Below, in pieces: positions 1 through 9,190 of a stretch of 51,452 nt of DNA. A program made the translations under genes and the position numbers. This DNA is from S010-25 sp964466455 (lineage in GTDB: Bacteria; Pseudomonadota; Gammaproteobacteria; SZUA-229): the NCBI GenBank assembly GCA_964466455.1, contig CAYXNL010000010.1:1-51452 (forward strand), read 5' to 3'. A model generated the notes under the pieces. It was not told the origin of the DNA, did no database searches, and worked only from the letters and a program-made list of their open reading frames with translations. Each line of letters begins with the position of its first letter. The first letter of the stretch is position 1.

Positions 1-43
1 TATTAATACAGACTAATTTAACCGAACTCAGCCCAGAGTTAAC

Positions 44-1054
44 TCATTCTATGGTTTTTGAGAGGGCATTGATACAACAGCTTCTAACTTCTTCAACAGA
101 TGCAGGGCCATTTTCATCGGGCATGGCGACATCGTGTATTGCAAAGCGTGGCCAGTAGCGGAAGGGGTCATGAAAGAAAATTCCAACAGTTGGAGTTTCA
201 CTAACAATAGCAAGATGGCGAATGCCTGTATCATTGGAGACAACCAGCCTGGCACCTTTGAGAACATCTACTGTCTTATCAATGGTATTAGCAGTAATAA
301 CATCAATATTTTTTATGGCTTTTAATGGTTTTATTATTTTATCGGCACTTTCCCAGGCCTGAATACCTTCAAGTATCAGATGGTCAAAATCGGGATAATC
401 ATTGCTCATTTTCTTTAATAGTTCAGTAAAACGTTCCGCTGGCCAGACCTTGTCCTGCGTTGAAGCACCAATAAAATAGATTAGATAGGGCCTGGAACGA
501 TGAATCGCTTTTCCCGGCATATTATATTGATGTGGGTAGGCAGTTTTTATCCCCAGTGCATTAAGCATTTTCATCATATTGCTACCCTCAAACTCAAGAT
601 CATTGCGACAAATAGCAACGTCATAAAGTAGCCAGGTATATATTTTGTGGTAGGGAAAACCAAATTTGAGTAATGCAGGTGTAAGCAGCAGGGTATAAAA
701 AGAACGAGGACAACATGCAAAGTCGAATATTAAATCGTGGTAACCCAGTTCACGAATTTTTTTTATACGTTGGTGTAGAGGGGTGTCACGTTGATCAACA
801 CCGTGGATAATATGCACCCGGTCAACCAGGTCATTGGGTACACCGCGGGTATAATTACTGACGATGCTTAATGTAATACGGGCATTCGGAAATGCTTTTC
901 TTGCTTCAATAATAAAACTGCGTGTTAGCACCATATCGCCTAAGGCAGCATGCCGTATAATGGCGATACTTTTTATATCGCTATGCGACATATTTTTAAT
1001 TTTATTTTCAGCGTTTTTACGTTTCCAGACGCCCTTGTTAAACCAGAATTTCAT
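44..1054 (-). CDS. Glycosyltransferase family 9 (heptosyltransferase-like)
   Basis: 336 aa. Family 9 enzymes transfer ADP-activated heptose to the LPS inner core on the cytoplasmic face of the inner membrane. The N-terminal segment IAIIRHAALGDMVLTRSFI is the typical Rossmann start with the GD acceptor-site motif, and SNDTGIRHLAIV near residue 275 is the family's C-terminal nucleotide-sugar-binding motif. It is the last of three consecutive minus-strand glycosyltransferase genes, 12 bases after the previous one, so probably cotranscribed. The exact acceptor is unknown. It could be a WaaF/WaaQ-type enzyme; waaC lies separately at 4159-5247. Confidence 0.85.
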   Translation of the reverse strand: MKFWFNKGVWKRKNAENKIKNMSHSDIKSIAIIRHAALGDMVLTRSFIIEARKAFPNARITLSIVSNYTRGVPNDLVDRVHIIHGVDQRDTPLHQRIKKIRELGYHDLIFDFACCPRSFYTLLLTPALLKFGFPYHKIYTWLLYDVAICRNDLEFEGSNMMKMLNALGIKTAYPHQYNMPGKAIHRSRPYLIYFIGASTQDKVWPAERFTELLKKMSNDYPDFDHLILEGIQAWESADKIIKPLKAIKNIDVITANTIDKTVDVLKGARLVVSNDTGIRHLAIVSETPTVGIFFHDPFRYWPRFAIHDVAMPDENGPASVEEVRSCCINALSKTIE

Positions 1055-1066
1055 AGTGGTACTTTT

Positions 1067-2197
1067 TTATTTTGAAATATTCACAACGGCCTGTAAATGC
1101 TGTTCAAGCAGCAAAAAATGCTGATGGTAATTGAAAGCTTTATCGGCTTTTTGTTTGCCATTAATGGCTAGCGTCTTTTTAAATTCCGGCTCAAGATAAA
1201 GACGATTAATCTGTTGATACAGGCTGTCACTGTTTTCACTTTCAAATAGTAGCCCGGTTTTCTCGTGCTCAATAATTTCCGGCACACCACCATTGTTGCT
1301 GCCTATCACAGCTACACCAGATCGCATGGCCTCTGGTAGCACCAGGCCGAATGTCTCCCGGTTTGTCGTCAGAGTGATACAGTCACAGATTTGCATTAAA
1401 ATCTGTGGTTGGTTGGTAAAGTCCTGAAAGACTATTTTATCAAGAACCCCGAGCTTTTTTGCCAGTTTTCTTAGTTTATCTTTATAACCGGTATTCATCT
1501 CGTGACCCACAATTAGCGCCTTAATGTTGTGGCCGTTTTTTTCTGCCTGGTGGATTGCCTCTATCAGGAGATGCTGGCCTTTGCCACGTTCGAGCCTGCC
1601 AATTAAGCCGACGATAAAATCATCTTTTTCAAACCCCGTTTCTTCACGCTTCTGCCAGATTTCACTTTTATCAAGAAATTTTTCTGGACTCTTCACGCCG
1701 TGATACAATGTTGTTGTTTTGTTTCTGGCTTCCGGGATGAATTTCCTGCAAAGTGATTCAAGTTCTTTTGTGATAGTCAACATAAGATCTATCTGGCGAT
1801 ACTGAAAAACGTGATAAAAATCGCTTTTGTTGCGCGTAATCATCATCTGTCGAGTATAGATAAGTGCAGGTTTACGCTTTGAAAAGACTTTTGCGAAAGC
1901 TGCCAGAGGAAGGTCTTTACCCCAGTTCATATGGATGATATCAATTTTATTATTATCAATTATCCTGGCCAGTTTTATTGCGTTAAGTAAAGGTGCTGCG
2001 CTGAAGAAACGTTTTATGTAAAAAGTCTTTACTGATGCGTTATCTTTATAGTAGTGATCAAGTTTGCTGTTTTCTGTAAGTACCGCAAATACTTTATTAA
2101 TATTTTTCTGGCTATGTAATAAAGCATCACTTGAGCGGTAAACATAGAGTTCAAGTCCACCCAGTCCGTTTGACAGACAAAGTTCGATTATATTCAT
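1067..2197 (-). CDS. Glycosyltransferase family 4 (GT-B fold)
   Basis: 376 aa. The N-terminus has the glycine-rich acceptor loop SNGLGGLELYVYR. The C-terminal half has GLIGRLERGKG followed by ETFGLVLPEAM, the E-x7-E nucleotide-sugar-binding motif of retaining GT4 enzymes, and then GGVPEII. Its start codon overlaps the stop of the upstream GT2 gene by 4 bases (ATGA), which supports translational coupling. Given its neighbours it probably adds a hexose or heptose to the LPS core or a related surface glycan. The donor and acceptor cannot be read from sequence. Confidence 0.85.
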   Translation of the reverse strand: MNIIELCLSNGLGGLELYVYRSSDALLHSQKNINKVFAVLTENSKLDHYYKDNASVKTFYIKRFFSAAPLLNAIKLARIIDNNKIDIIHMNWGKDLPLAAFAKVFSKRKPALIYTRQMMITRNKSDFYHVFQYRQIDLMLTITKELESLCRKFIPEARNKTTTLYHGVKSPEKFLDKSEIWQKREETGFEKDDFIVGLIGRLERGKGQHLLIEAIHQAEKNGHNIKALIVGHEMNTGYKDKLRKLAKKLGVLDKIVFQDFTNQPQILMQICDCITLTTNRETFGLVLPEAMRSGVAVIGSNNGGVPEIIEHEKTGLLFESENSDSLYQQINRLYLEPEFKKTLAINGKQKADKAFNYHQHFLLLEQHLQAVVNISK

Positions 2198-2964
2198 AAT
2201 GACTGATTGCCGTGTCGTGATTTCTGTAGCATATATGCACGGCTATATTTAATAAATACATGCATGTATGAAAGTACTGAGACTGTGAGGCCGGCAAAGC
2301 CGTCAAGGAAACCGCGCTTTATAATATAAAGTTTAAAAAATGTCCAGCTTGCATGAGTGAGTGGTGAGATTGCACTAATACGCCTGCCTTTATTTAGCAG
2401 ATCATTAGCACCAATCTGTGTGAATCTATCAATCGTTTTCAGATGATCAGAGAGGCTATCGAATGAGTAGTGCAAGATGTCACCGCCTAATGCAATTGTT
2501 TGCATATTACTGGCATCGACACTTTCGTGGACATTATTATCAAGCCACCTTGTTTTTGATTTATTGAATAACCTGATTTTTCTGTCTGGATACCAGCAGT
2601 GGTTAAGCCAGCGATAGATATAAAAAGTTTTTCTCGCCATACTATAAACGGTGTTGTCATTTAAATTATTTTTAATAGTTTTGATTGTTGCCTGAAGTTC
2701 AGTGGATAGCCTTTCATCACAATCAAGACTGATTATCCAGTTATTAGATGCTTTAGCTGTTGCCAGATTTTTTTGTTTACCATATCCTTTAAAATCGTGA
2801 AGGAATATTTTATTGGTGTATTTCTTTGCGATCTCGACCGTTTTATCTGTGCTGTTTGAATCAACAATGATAATTTCATCGACTACACCCTGAAGACTTT
2901 TCAGGCAGTCTTCAATTTTTTTTTCTTCATTAAAAGAAATAATACAGGCGCTGATTTTAGGCAT
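2194..2964 (-). CDS. Glycosyltransferase family 2, WaaE/KdtX-like
   Basis: 256 aa. The GT-A fold is shown by ISACIISFNEEKKIEDCLKS at the start, IIVDSNSTDKT for the nucleotide site, and the DxD-type metal motif in SLDCDERLS. The region around RKIRLFNKSKTRWLDNNVHE is typical of the WaaE/KdtX group, which adds beta-1,4-glucose to inner-core heptose. There is a hydrophobic segment near the C-terminus (GLTVSVLSYMHVFIKY). It is the first gene of the three-gene glycosyltransferase run. Assignment to the WaaE group is by pattern only. Confidence 0.82.
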   Translation of the reverse strand: MPKISACIISFNEEKKIEDCLKSLQGVVDEIIIVDSNSTDKTVEIAKKYTNKIFLHDFKGYGKQKNLATAKASNNWIISLDCDERLSTELQATIKTIKNNLNDNTVYSMARKTFYIYRWLNHCWYPDRKIRLFNKSKTRWLDNNVHESVDASNMQTIALGGDILHYSFDSLSDHLKTIDRFTQIGANDLLNKGRRISAISPLTHASWTFFKLYIIKRGFLDGFAGLTVSVLSYMHVFIKYSRAYMLQKSRHGNQSL

Positions 2965-3163
2965 ATTGAAAGATGTGCGTTACAGTACAATCAATTATTT
3001 CTGGAAACAACCTTGAAGATTGCAGTAATGGCGTAGAATTTAGTAAAGCGGATTGTATCATAATTGATGGCGATACTTTAACCTCCTCCTGCTTTATCAA
3101 TAATAAGGGAGTGGTAGCTGATAGCTTCAGTATTGCCAAACAGGCCGGTTATAAAAGCGGGTA
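2965..3163. other. Intergenic stretch, no convincing gene
   Basis: 199 bases between the GT2 start and the kdsB stop. Short open frames exist on both strands (60 and 71 codons), but neither has a recognisable family pattern or a good ribosome-binding site. I see no clear terminator. Confidence 0.5.
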
Positions 3164-3919
3164 TCATGGCTGTATGGGTAGACAATAAGCGCGTGCCTTT
3201 TCCAGATCTTCCGCGGTATCCACTGCCAGGCCTTCATAGTTATCTAATGTCACCACAGAAATAGAAATACCATTTTCCAGAGCGCGTAGCTGTTCGAGTT
3301 TTTCTGTCTGCTCCAATGGGGTTTGTTCAAGCAGCATTAACTGTTTTAAGGTCTTTCTGGTGTAAATATATACCCCAATGTGAATTTGTCCGCGTTTGGG
3401 CAGGGCGCCATTTTGTGTCACTGGAATACAGTTGCGTGAAAAATACAGAGCCTGACTGGTGCAGGAGGTAACAACCTTAACATTTGATGGCAGAGACAGG
3501 GCTGTTTTGTCCTCGCTCCAGTGAGACAGTGTACCCATTTCCGGGTTATCCTGGCGACAAAATCCACTTACCAGTTGATCAATATGTGCCGGGTTTAATA
3601 TCACTTCATCGCCCTGAATATTGACAAAAATATCCACCGTTTTGTTCTGTTGCATATATTCGGCAATACGATCAGTACCACTGGCACAGTTTTCTGACGT
3701 GAGCGCAGCGTGATAACCGGCAGCGGTAACGACTTCAAGGATACGATCATCATCGGTGAGAACCACAACATCTGACAGGCTTTGTGCCCGATGTGCTCTT
3801 TCCACTACATGTAAAATCATGGGTTTACCGGCAATATCGCACAGGGGTTTGCCCGGCAGACGGGTGGAGGCGTGGCGGGCGGGGATACAGCCGATAATTT
3901 TCGGGTTTTTCTGTGGCAT
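3164..3919 (-). CDS. kdsB: 3-deoxy-manno-octulosonate cytidylyltransferase
   Basis: 251 aa from the chosen start. The enzyme activates Kdo as CMP-Kdo for LPS inner-core synthesis in the cytoplasm. The N-terminal motif IIGCIPARHASTRLPGKPL is the CTP-binding signature, and NIQGDEVILNP and HIGVYIYTRKTL follow in the expected order; AVDTAEDLEKAR closes the protein as usual. The ATG at 3919 gives the canonical MPQKNPKIIG start; an upstream in-frame start at 3976 would add 19 unconserved residues. It lies with LPS core transferases, which fits its job. Confidence 0.95.
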   Translation of the reverse strand: MPQKNPKIIGCIPARHASTRLPGKPLCDIAGKPMILHVVERAHRAQSLSDVVVLTDDDRILEVVTAAGYHAALTSENCASGTDRIAEYMQQNKTVDIFVNIQGDEVILNPAHIDQLVSGFCRQDNPEMGTLSHWSEDKTALSLPSNVKVVTSCTSQALYFSRNCIPVTQNGALPKRGQIHIGVYIYTRKTLKQLMLLEQTPLEQTEKLEQLRALENGISISVVTLDNYEGLAVDTAEDLEKARAYCLPIQP

Positions 3920-4070
3920 GGGGAAAATGTATTTTCTAAATGGACGTATTGTGCGGAAAATAAGGCAGGATGGCAAATTTGTGGATTTTTTATTGCCATA
4001 GAACCTGTCTCTATTGTAATCTGTTCAAAAGCGTACACAATTATTTAATATATACACAAGGGTTAATATT

Positions 4071-4145
4071 ATGAGTCGAATAGGGGTTAAGGATCTGCGC
4101 GCCAGGCAGGCTGAAATGCTGGATACCGTTCAGCGCAGGACATAA
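4071..4145 (+). pseudogene. 24-codon ORF resembling a truncated Phd/YefM antitoxin N-terminus
   Basis: The ATG at 4071 follows an AAGGG-type ribosome-binding site about 10 bases upstream and encodes a 24-residue peptide beginning MSRIGVKDLRARQAEMLD, then stops at TAA. The pattern I-G-V-K-D-L-R...E-M-L-D-x-V resembles the DNA-binding N-terminus of Phd/YefM-type antitoxins, but nothing follows it. It could be the broken remnant of a toxin-antitoxin pair, a real micropeptide, or chance. It lies on the opposite strand to kdsB and waaC in their 239-base gap. Confidence 0.25.
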
Positions 4146-4158
4146 AAGATATCAATTT

Positions 4159-5247
4159 TTAACGAATTTTTTCTTCCGGTTCATGTATGGCTTCCAGCTT
4201 CTCAAGCACTTCATCAACGCTAATCAATGTCATCGCGGCTGTGGTTTTAATGCGTTTACCCCACGCTGCCTGTTTAATATCCTGCTGATAATACTTCTGT
4301 AAAGCCTGTGGGTACTTATTTACCACATCGTCCATGAAATTATACGGTCCGGCACGTTGCGGGTTGGTCGCTGCATAGAGACCAATGGTGCTGGTGCCAA
4401 GTGCGCTGGCAACGTGTATCGGACCAGTGTCCGGTGCAATGACAATATTCGCCAGTTTCAGTAATGCTACCATTTCATCGAGGTGGGTTTTACCAACGAG
4501 GTTGACCGGTTTTATTTCACACAATGCCAGAATATCTTCTGCGGTATTCTTTTCAGACTGTGCCGGGCCACCGCTTAACACGACCTGCATATTGCATTGT
4601 TGTGCCGCATAGTCGGCAATTTGCGCATAACCTTTATTCGTCCAGTTACGCCAGCTTTTTGATCTAGCAACAGCGCAGGGGTTAATAACCAGAACGGAGC
4701 GGTCGGTCGCCAGCTTTTTTCTTATGGTATCAAGTGCAGCAGGATTAACCGGCAGTGCCCACTTTAAAATCGGTGTCAGCCCGAAGTGACGGGGAAATTC
4801 AAGAAAACTGTCTACCACATGCTGTCGGGTGGATAACGGTGATATTTTTTCATTACTGAAAAGCCACTGCATATCTTTAGCCCGGGCTTTATCAAAACCC
4901 AGCCTGATTTTTGCATGAATCAGGGTGCTGATAACCGATGCACGTAAAGATAACTGCATATGCATTAATATATCAAAGGATCTGCTGCCTAACCGTTTTT
5001 TTAGATGCAAATAAGCCCGCCAGCCCTCTGTCTTGTCAAAAATGATAAACTCGATATCCGCTATGTCTTTGACCAGTGGATATTCTGCTCTGCCGATTAC
5101 CCAGGTTAGTTTTGTTTGTGGCCAGTGCTGTTGCAGGGTTCTTACCACGGGCAGCATATGGGTAATATCACCAAGTGCAGACAGGCGCAACAGGCAGATG
5201 CTGTCAGGCGATATTGCCGGGCTGAAGGTAGTATGAGGAAATGGCAT
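4159..5247 (-). CDS. waaC: LPS heptosyltransferase I
   Basis: 362 aa, GT9 family. The enzyme adds the first L-glycero-D-manno-heptose to Kdo of lipid A at the inner face of the inner membrane. The N-terminal CLLRLSALGDITHMLPVVR has the SALGD acceptor motif typical of WaaC, and the C-terminal APDTGPIHVASALGT is the family's donor-binding motif. The start lies only 19 bases from the divergently transcribed kdkA, so each gene's promoter region must overlap the other's 5' end. Placement beside kdsB and the Kdo kinase supports an inner-core role. Confidence 0.88.
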   Translation of the reverse strand: MPFPHTTFSPAISPDSICLLRLSALGDITHMLPVVRTLQQHWPQTKLTWVIGRAEYPLVKDIADIEFIIFDKTEGWRAYLHLKKRLGSRSFDILMHMQLSLRASVISTLIHAKIRLGFDKARAKDMQWLFSNEKISPLSTRQHVVDSFLEFPRHFGLTPILKWALPVNPAALDTIRKKLATDRSVLVINPCAVARSKSWRNWTNKGYAQIADYAAQQCNMQVVLSGGPAQSEKNTAEDILALCEIKPVNLVGKTHLDEMVALLKLANIVIAPDTGPIHVASALGTSTIGLYAATNPQRAGPYNFMDDVVNKYPQALQKYYQQDIKQAAWGKRIKTTAAMTLISVDEVLEKLEAIHEPEEKIR

Positions 5248-5266
5248 CGGATAATGGTATCAGGCA

Positions 5267-6022
5267 ATGTTATCAGATAACAATGTAAAAATTTGGCAAT
5301 CAGAAAATATATACATTCTGTATGATGCTTCACTGGTTGAGAATCCGCAGCGGCAATTATTTTCATCCGATACTCGGGTAGACAATAAGCCTCTAACTGA
5401 TTCGGTCAGCGCCATCGGTCGCGCACCGGTTATTTTTTTTCGGGCAGAGACTTTGCATCTGGTGCTGCGCCATTACTATCGCGGTGGTCTGGTGGCGAAA
5501 CTGGTACGTGACAGCTATTTCGGGCGAAAGCCTGAAAAGACAAGGGCTTTTCAGGAATGGTGCTTGCTGCGTACGATGAGAAATTTAGGCCTGCCGGTGC
5601 CGCTACCGGTTGCGGCACGTATTATTACAAAAGGCTTTCTGTATCATGCTGATCTGGTTACCCTGCAAATACAGAACAGTCGGACATTGGCTGATTCTTT
5701 ACTGGACCATCCGGCACCTGCTGCGTTATGGCAGCAGGTTGGGCGCTGTATCCGGAAATTTCATACGCATAACATCTGTCATGCGGATTTAAATGCACGT
5801 AATATTTTATTGCAGAAGACCGGTACTTCAGATAATCCGACTGTTTATCTGATTGATTTTGATCGTGGCACAATCAAAAAACGCGGGTCATCATGGCAGC
5901 GGTTAAATCTGAAGCGTTTAAGACGGTCGTTAAATAAATTTAAACAACATAATGTCGGGTTTCATTTTAATGAGGCTAACTGGGAAAGTCTGTTGCAAGG
6001 GTATAATGGGTTATGCGGATAA
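5267..6022 (+). CDS. kdkA: 3-deoxy-D-manno-octulosonic acid kinase
   Basis: 251 aa. It phosphorylates the Kdo residue of lipid A-Kdo using ATP, a trait of organisms with a single Kdo residue such as Haemophilus and Vibrio. The kinase-like fold is shown by the catalytic-loop motif HADLNARNILL and the metal-binding IDFDRG about 30 residues later; YYRGGLVAKLVRDSYFG is the glycine-rich N-lobe segment of this family. ATG at 5267 has a short AGG upstream. It is divergent from waaC. The match to KdkA/RfaP-like kinases is strong; LPS context agrees. Confidence 0.9.
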   Translation: MLSDNNVKIWQSENIYILYDASLVENPQRQLFSSDTRVDNKPLTDSVSAIGRAPVIFFRAETLHLVLRHYYRGGLVAKLVRDSYFGRKPEKTRAFQEWCLLRTMRNLGLPVPLPVAARIITKGFLYHADLVTLQIQNSRTLADSLLDHPAPAALWQQVGRCIRKFHTHNICHADLNARNILLQKTGTSDNPTVYLIDFDRGTIKKRGSSWQRLNLKRLRRSLNKFKQHNVGFHFNEANWESLLQGYNGLCG

Positions 6023-6060
6023 ACTACATGAATCAGTCATACAGTGTTTGAGGTAGAAGA

Positions 6061-7512
6061 ATGGAAAGTGTATTAATCTGGTCAGCAGTCCTGTTATCGG
6101 GAGTTAGCGTACTGCTTCTTTTTGTAGTGATAAAAAAGCTGGGAACAAATAGCAAAGCAGTTACTGAGAATGTAGTTCGTGATGAATTTAGGGAAACACG
6201 AAAAGAGAATGCGGAAGATGCACGCAGGCTTAGGGAAGAGGTGTCAGGAACACAAAAGGCAGCAAATGAAGCTGTGGTGAATGCCATTGCAGAAACGGGA
6301 AAGTCTCAGCAGGATGGGATGGGTGCAGTTGAGAAACGAGTTAAAGCCCTTGTGGACTCTAACGAAAGTCGTCTGGAAAAACTTCGTGGAACTATTGAAG
6401 CGCAGATGAAATCTATTCAATCCAGCAATGAGACAAAGATAGAAAATATGCAGGGTGCTGTTACAAAAACTATCAGTGAAATGAAAAAATCTCAACAGGA
6501 GGATCTGCATTCAGTTGAAAAACGCGTGAAGTTATTGGCCGAGTCAAACGAAACTCGTTTAGATAAGTTGCGAGATACTGTTGATAACAATATGAAATCA
6601 TTACAGGACAATAATGAAAAGAAACTGGATCAGATGAGGCAAACGGTAGATGAAAAACTCCAAAGTACGTTAGAAAAAAGACTTGGCGAATCATTTAAAC
6701 TGGTGAGTGAGCGCCTTGAGGCTGTTCAGCGTGGTTTGGGCGCGATGCAAAATCTTGCAACCGGTGTTGGCGATCTTAAACGTATGCTAACTAATGTGAA
6801 GACACGAGGAACGTGGGGGGAGTTCCAGATTGCTGATATCCTTGAACAGTTATTAACCCCGGAACAATATGAAAAGAATGTACAACCAAAGAAAGGATCT
6901 AATGAAACAGTTGAATATGCTATTCGCCTGCCCGGACAAGGAGATTCGACAGAAATCTGGTTACCAATAGACTCTAAATTTCCTCAGGAAGACTATCAGA
7001 GATTGATAAATGCGGCTGAAAATGCTGACTCGGCAGCCGTTGAGAAATCAACGGCTGCATTGATTCGCTCAATATTGAATTCGGCAAAAGATATAGCGGA
7101 TAAATATGTAGATCCACCTCATACAACGGATTTCGCAATCATGTTTCTTCCAACCGAAGGGCTGTACTCAGAGGTTTTAAGACAGCCGGGTATGGTAGAG
7201 AAATTACAACAGCAGTATCGAGTGGTTGTAGCTGGCCCAACAACCCTGTCCGCTATTTTAAACAGTTTGAGGATGGGGTTCAGAACGTTGGCTATTGAAG
7301 AACGATCAAGTGAGGTCTGGACCGTGCTTTCAGCCGTTAAAACAGAGTTTGGTAAATTTGGTGATGTACTGTCTAAAGTTAAGAAGCAGCTTGATACGGC
7401 ATCTAATACAATTGAAGAAACAGGTGTTCGTACACGGGCAATGGAAAGGAAGCTGCGAAATGTAGAGGAGCTACCCGTGGATGAGTCGAGTAAATTACCG
7501 GGGAAGGTCTAA
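6061..7512 (+). CDS. rmuC: DNA recombination protein RmuC
   Basis: 483 aa. RmuC proteins limit inversions at short inverted repeats; the conserved C-terminal domain is nuclease-like. An N-terminal transmembrane segment (residues about 4-24, VLIWSAVLLSGVSVLLLFVV) is followed by a long charged coiled coil to about residue 230 that contains near-repeated units (VEKRVKxLxxSNExRLxKLR occurs twice). The conserved RmuC domain starts near residue 250 (TRGTWGEFQIADILEQLL) and includes LPIDSKFPQEDYQRL and FLPTEGLYSEVLR. The internal coiled-coil repeat looks like a local duplication. Confidence 0.93.
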   Translation: MESVLIWSAVLLSGVSVLLLFVVIKKLGTNSKAVTENVVRDEFRETRKENAEDARRLREEVSGTQKAANEAVVNAIAETGKSQQDGMGAVEKRVKALVDSNESRLEKLRGTIEAQMKSIQSSNETKIENMQGAVTKTISEMKKSQQEDLHSVEKRVKLLAESNETRLDKLRDTVDNNMKSLQDNNEKKLDQMRQTVDEKLQSTLEKRLGESFKLVSERLEAVQRGLGAMQNLATGVGDLKRMLTNVKTRGTWGEFQIADILEQLLTPEQYEKNVQPKKGSNETVEYAIRLPGQGDSTEIWLPIDSKFPQEDYQRLINAAENADSAAVEKSTAALIRSILNSAKDIADKYVDPPHTTDFAIMFLPTEGLYSEVLRQPGMVEKLQQQYRVVVAGPTTLSAILNSLRMGFRTLAIEERSSEVWTVLSAVKTEFGKFGDVLSKVKKQLDTASNTIEETGVRTRAMERKLRNVEELPVDESSKLPGKV

Positions 7513-7602
7513 CAAAAAATCTATATCGTGCAAAGCGCTCAAATAAAATTATTTTCGGGCGAAGCAGTTGAACAACGTATCGGTGCCAGTTATGCTGCGC
7601 AG

Positions 7603-8466
7603 ATGAATATTAATTTCACAAAAATGCATGGCCTGGGTAACGATTTTATGGTGATCGATGCCATTACCCAGGCGGTGAATTTATCTGCCGCCAAAATCCG
7701 TGCCTGGGCAGACCGCCATACCGGTGTTGGTTTTGATCAGTTATTACTGGTCGAAGCTACGCAATCATCACCGGCTGAATTCCGTTACCGTATTTTTAAT
7801 GCCGATGGGGGCGAAGTCGAACAGTGTGGTAACGGGGCACGTTGTTTTGCGGTATTTGTGCGTGAACAGGGGTTGAGTGTTAATGCCCGTATTCCGGTTG
7901 AAACAGCGGGTGGTTTTATCCTCCTGCAGATTGAAGATAATGGAGAGGTAACCGTGGATATGGGGATGCCGGATTTTTCGCCCCAGAGCCTGCCTTTTGT
8001 ACCAGATAAAATGCCAACGCAAAGCCAGTTACAGGAAAATACGGCGGCACAATATGAAATAACGGTAAATAATGAATGGTATGCTATAGATACTGTATCC
8101 ATGGGAAATCCGCACGCTATTTTGCAGGTGGCTGATGTTGGTCGTACAGAAGTTGAAGATATCGGTCATGCGATTGGCTCGGATCAGCATTTTCCTCAGG
8201 GGGTGAATGTTGGCTTTATGCAGCGCATTAACCGTCGGTTAATCCGGCTTCGTGTGTATGAACGTGGCGCGGGGGAAACGCAGGCATGTGGAACCGGTGC
8301 CTGCGCGGCAGTAGCGGTTGGCATTAAGCGCGGATTACTGGATAATGAGGTAAAAGTAGAGCTTCACGGTGGAACCTTGACGATTCGCTGGGAAGGAGAG
8401 GGCTGTTCATTATTGATGACCGGTCCAGCATGCAGTGTTTATAAAGGGCAGATACTCGATGACTAA
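7603..8466 (+). CDS. dapF: Diaminopimelate epimerase
   Basis: 287 aa from ATG 7603. It converts LL- to meso-diaminopimelate for lysine and peptidoglycan synthesis, without PLP. Both catalytic cysteines are present: C75 in EQCGNGARC and C229 in ETQACGTGACA. The N-terminal FTKMHGLGNDFMVID is canonical; an in-frame GTG at 7528 would add 25 unconserved residues and is not preferred. Its 3' end overlaps the next gene by 8 bases (ATGACTAA), matching the conserved dapF-DUF484-xerC order of gammaproteobacteria. Confidence 0.96.
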   Translation: MNINFTKMHGLGNDFMVIDAITQAVNLSAAKIRAWADRHTGVGFDQLLLVEATQSSPAEFRYRIFNADGGEVEQCGNGARCFAVFVREQGLSVNARIPVETAGGFILLQIEDNGEVTVDMGMPDFSPQSLPFVPDKMPTQSQLQENTAAQYEITVNNEWYAIDTVSMGNPHAILQVADVGRTEVEDIGHAIGSDQHFPQGVNVGFMQRINRRLIRLRVYERGAGETQACGTGACAAVAVGIKRGLLDNEVKVELHGGTLTIRWEGEGCSLLMTGPACSVYKGQILDD

Positions 8467-9178
8467 ATCAGCAAGCGTACATAAAAAATCGGTGGAAATT
8501 CCTGACGATGAATTACAGTTAATCAGCCTGCTAAGGGAAAATACAGATATCCTGCAGCGCCATCCTGAATTGCTGGTGGAACTGGAAGTACCACATAAAA
8601 GTGGCGCAGCAGTTTCTCTTATCGAACGTCAGGTTACGGTTCTGCGCCAGAAAAATCGCCAGCTTGATGCCCGGTTGTGTGATTTAATGGATATTGCCAG
8701 AGATAATGAACGGCTCGCGCAAAGTCGGCATCGTATTGCGGTTAATCTTCTTGGCGCCCACGATCTTGATGATGTTATCAGTATCGTCCTTGATGAGCTG
8801 AGCAATGAATTAAAAGCCGATTATGCGGTTGTTCATTTGCTTACAGATAACCAGGAACGGTTACAGAATAACCCCGGTTTGTTTCTTGCGATGGATGCGG
8901 AGGGGCTTAATATTTTTAAAACCATGCGAGAACATAAAAATCCGGTTTGTGGTCGCGGTACGGATGAGCAGAAAAGGTTTTTATTTGGCAACGATGCAGA
9001 AAAAATTGAATCAGCTGCGATTATTCCTCTGTATGCAGGTGCCGATCTGGGGTTGATTGGTCTAGGCAGTAATCAGCCTGGCCGGTTTCAGGCTACGATG
9101 GGTACTCATTTTCTGGCGCAGATGGGCGAGCTGGTCAGTGCGGCACTGGCGGTGCATCTGGAAGATAATAATCGGTAG
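8459..9178 (+). CDS. DUF484 family protein (GAF-like fold)
   Basis: 239 aa. The family has a GAF-like domain but no proven ligand or activity. Visible features are an N-terminal helical part (LLRENTDILQRHPELLVELEVPH), a coiled coil (RQVTVLRQKNRQLDARL) and a C-terminal GAF-like half ending in the conserved segment GLIGLGSNQPGRFQATMGTHFL. ATG 8459 overlaps the dapF stop and fits the family start; a longer in-frame start at 8435 lies inside dapF. Translational coupling to dapF is likely, and xerC follows after 12 bases. Confidence 0.88.
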   Translation: MTKSASVHKKSVEIPDDELQLISLLRENTDILQRHPELLVELEVPHKSGAAVSLIERQVTVLRQKNRQLDARLCDLMDIARDNERLAQSRHRIAVNLLGAHDLDDVISIVLDELSNELKADYAVVHLLTDNQERLQNNPGLFLAMDAEGLNIFKTMREHKNPVCGRGTDEQKRFLFGNDAEKIESAAIIPLYAGADLGLIGLGSNQPGRFQATMGTHFLAQMGELVSAALAVHLEDNNR

Positions 9179-9190
9179 CAATAACAGACG

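Noticed and set aside
2957..3188. Opposing 60- and 71-codon open frames between the GT2 gene and kdsB
   Set aside because: No family pattern, no good ribosome-binding site and no operon logic.
3176..3190. 15-base sequence repeated at 5377-5391 (GGGTAGACAATAAGC)
   Set aside because: A few exact 15-mers are expected by chance in 51 kb on two strands, and the copies lie at the 3' end of kdsB and inside kdkA with no shared context.
6310..6590. Internal sequence repetition in rmuC as an inserted element
   Set aside because: It stays in frame and encodes a repeating coiled coil, best explained by duplication within the protein.
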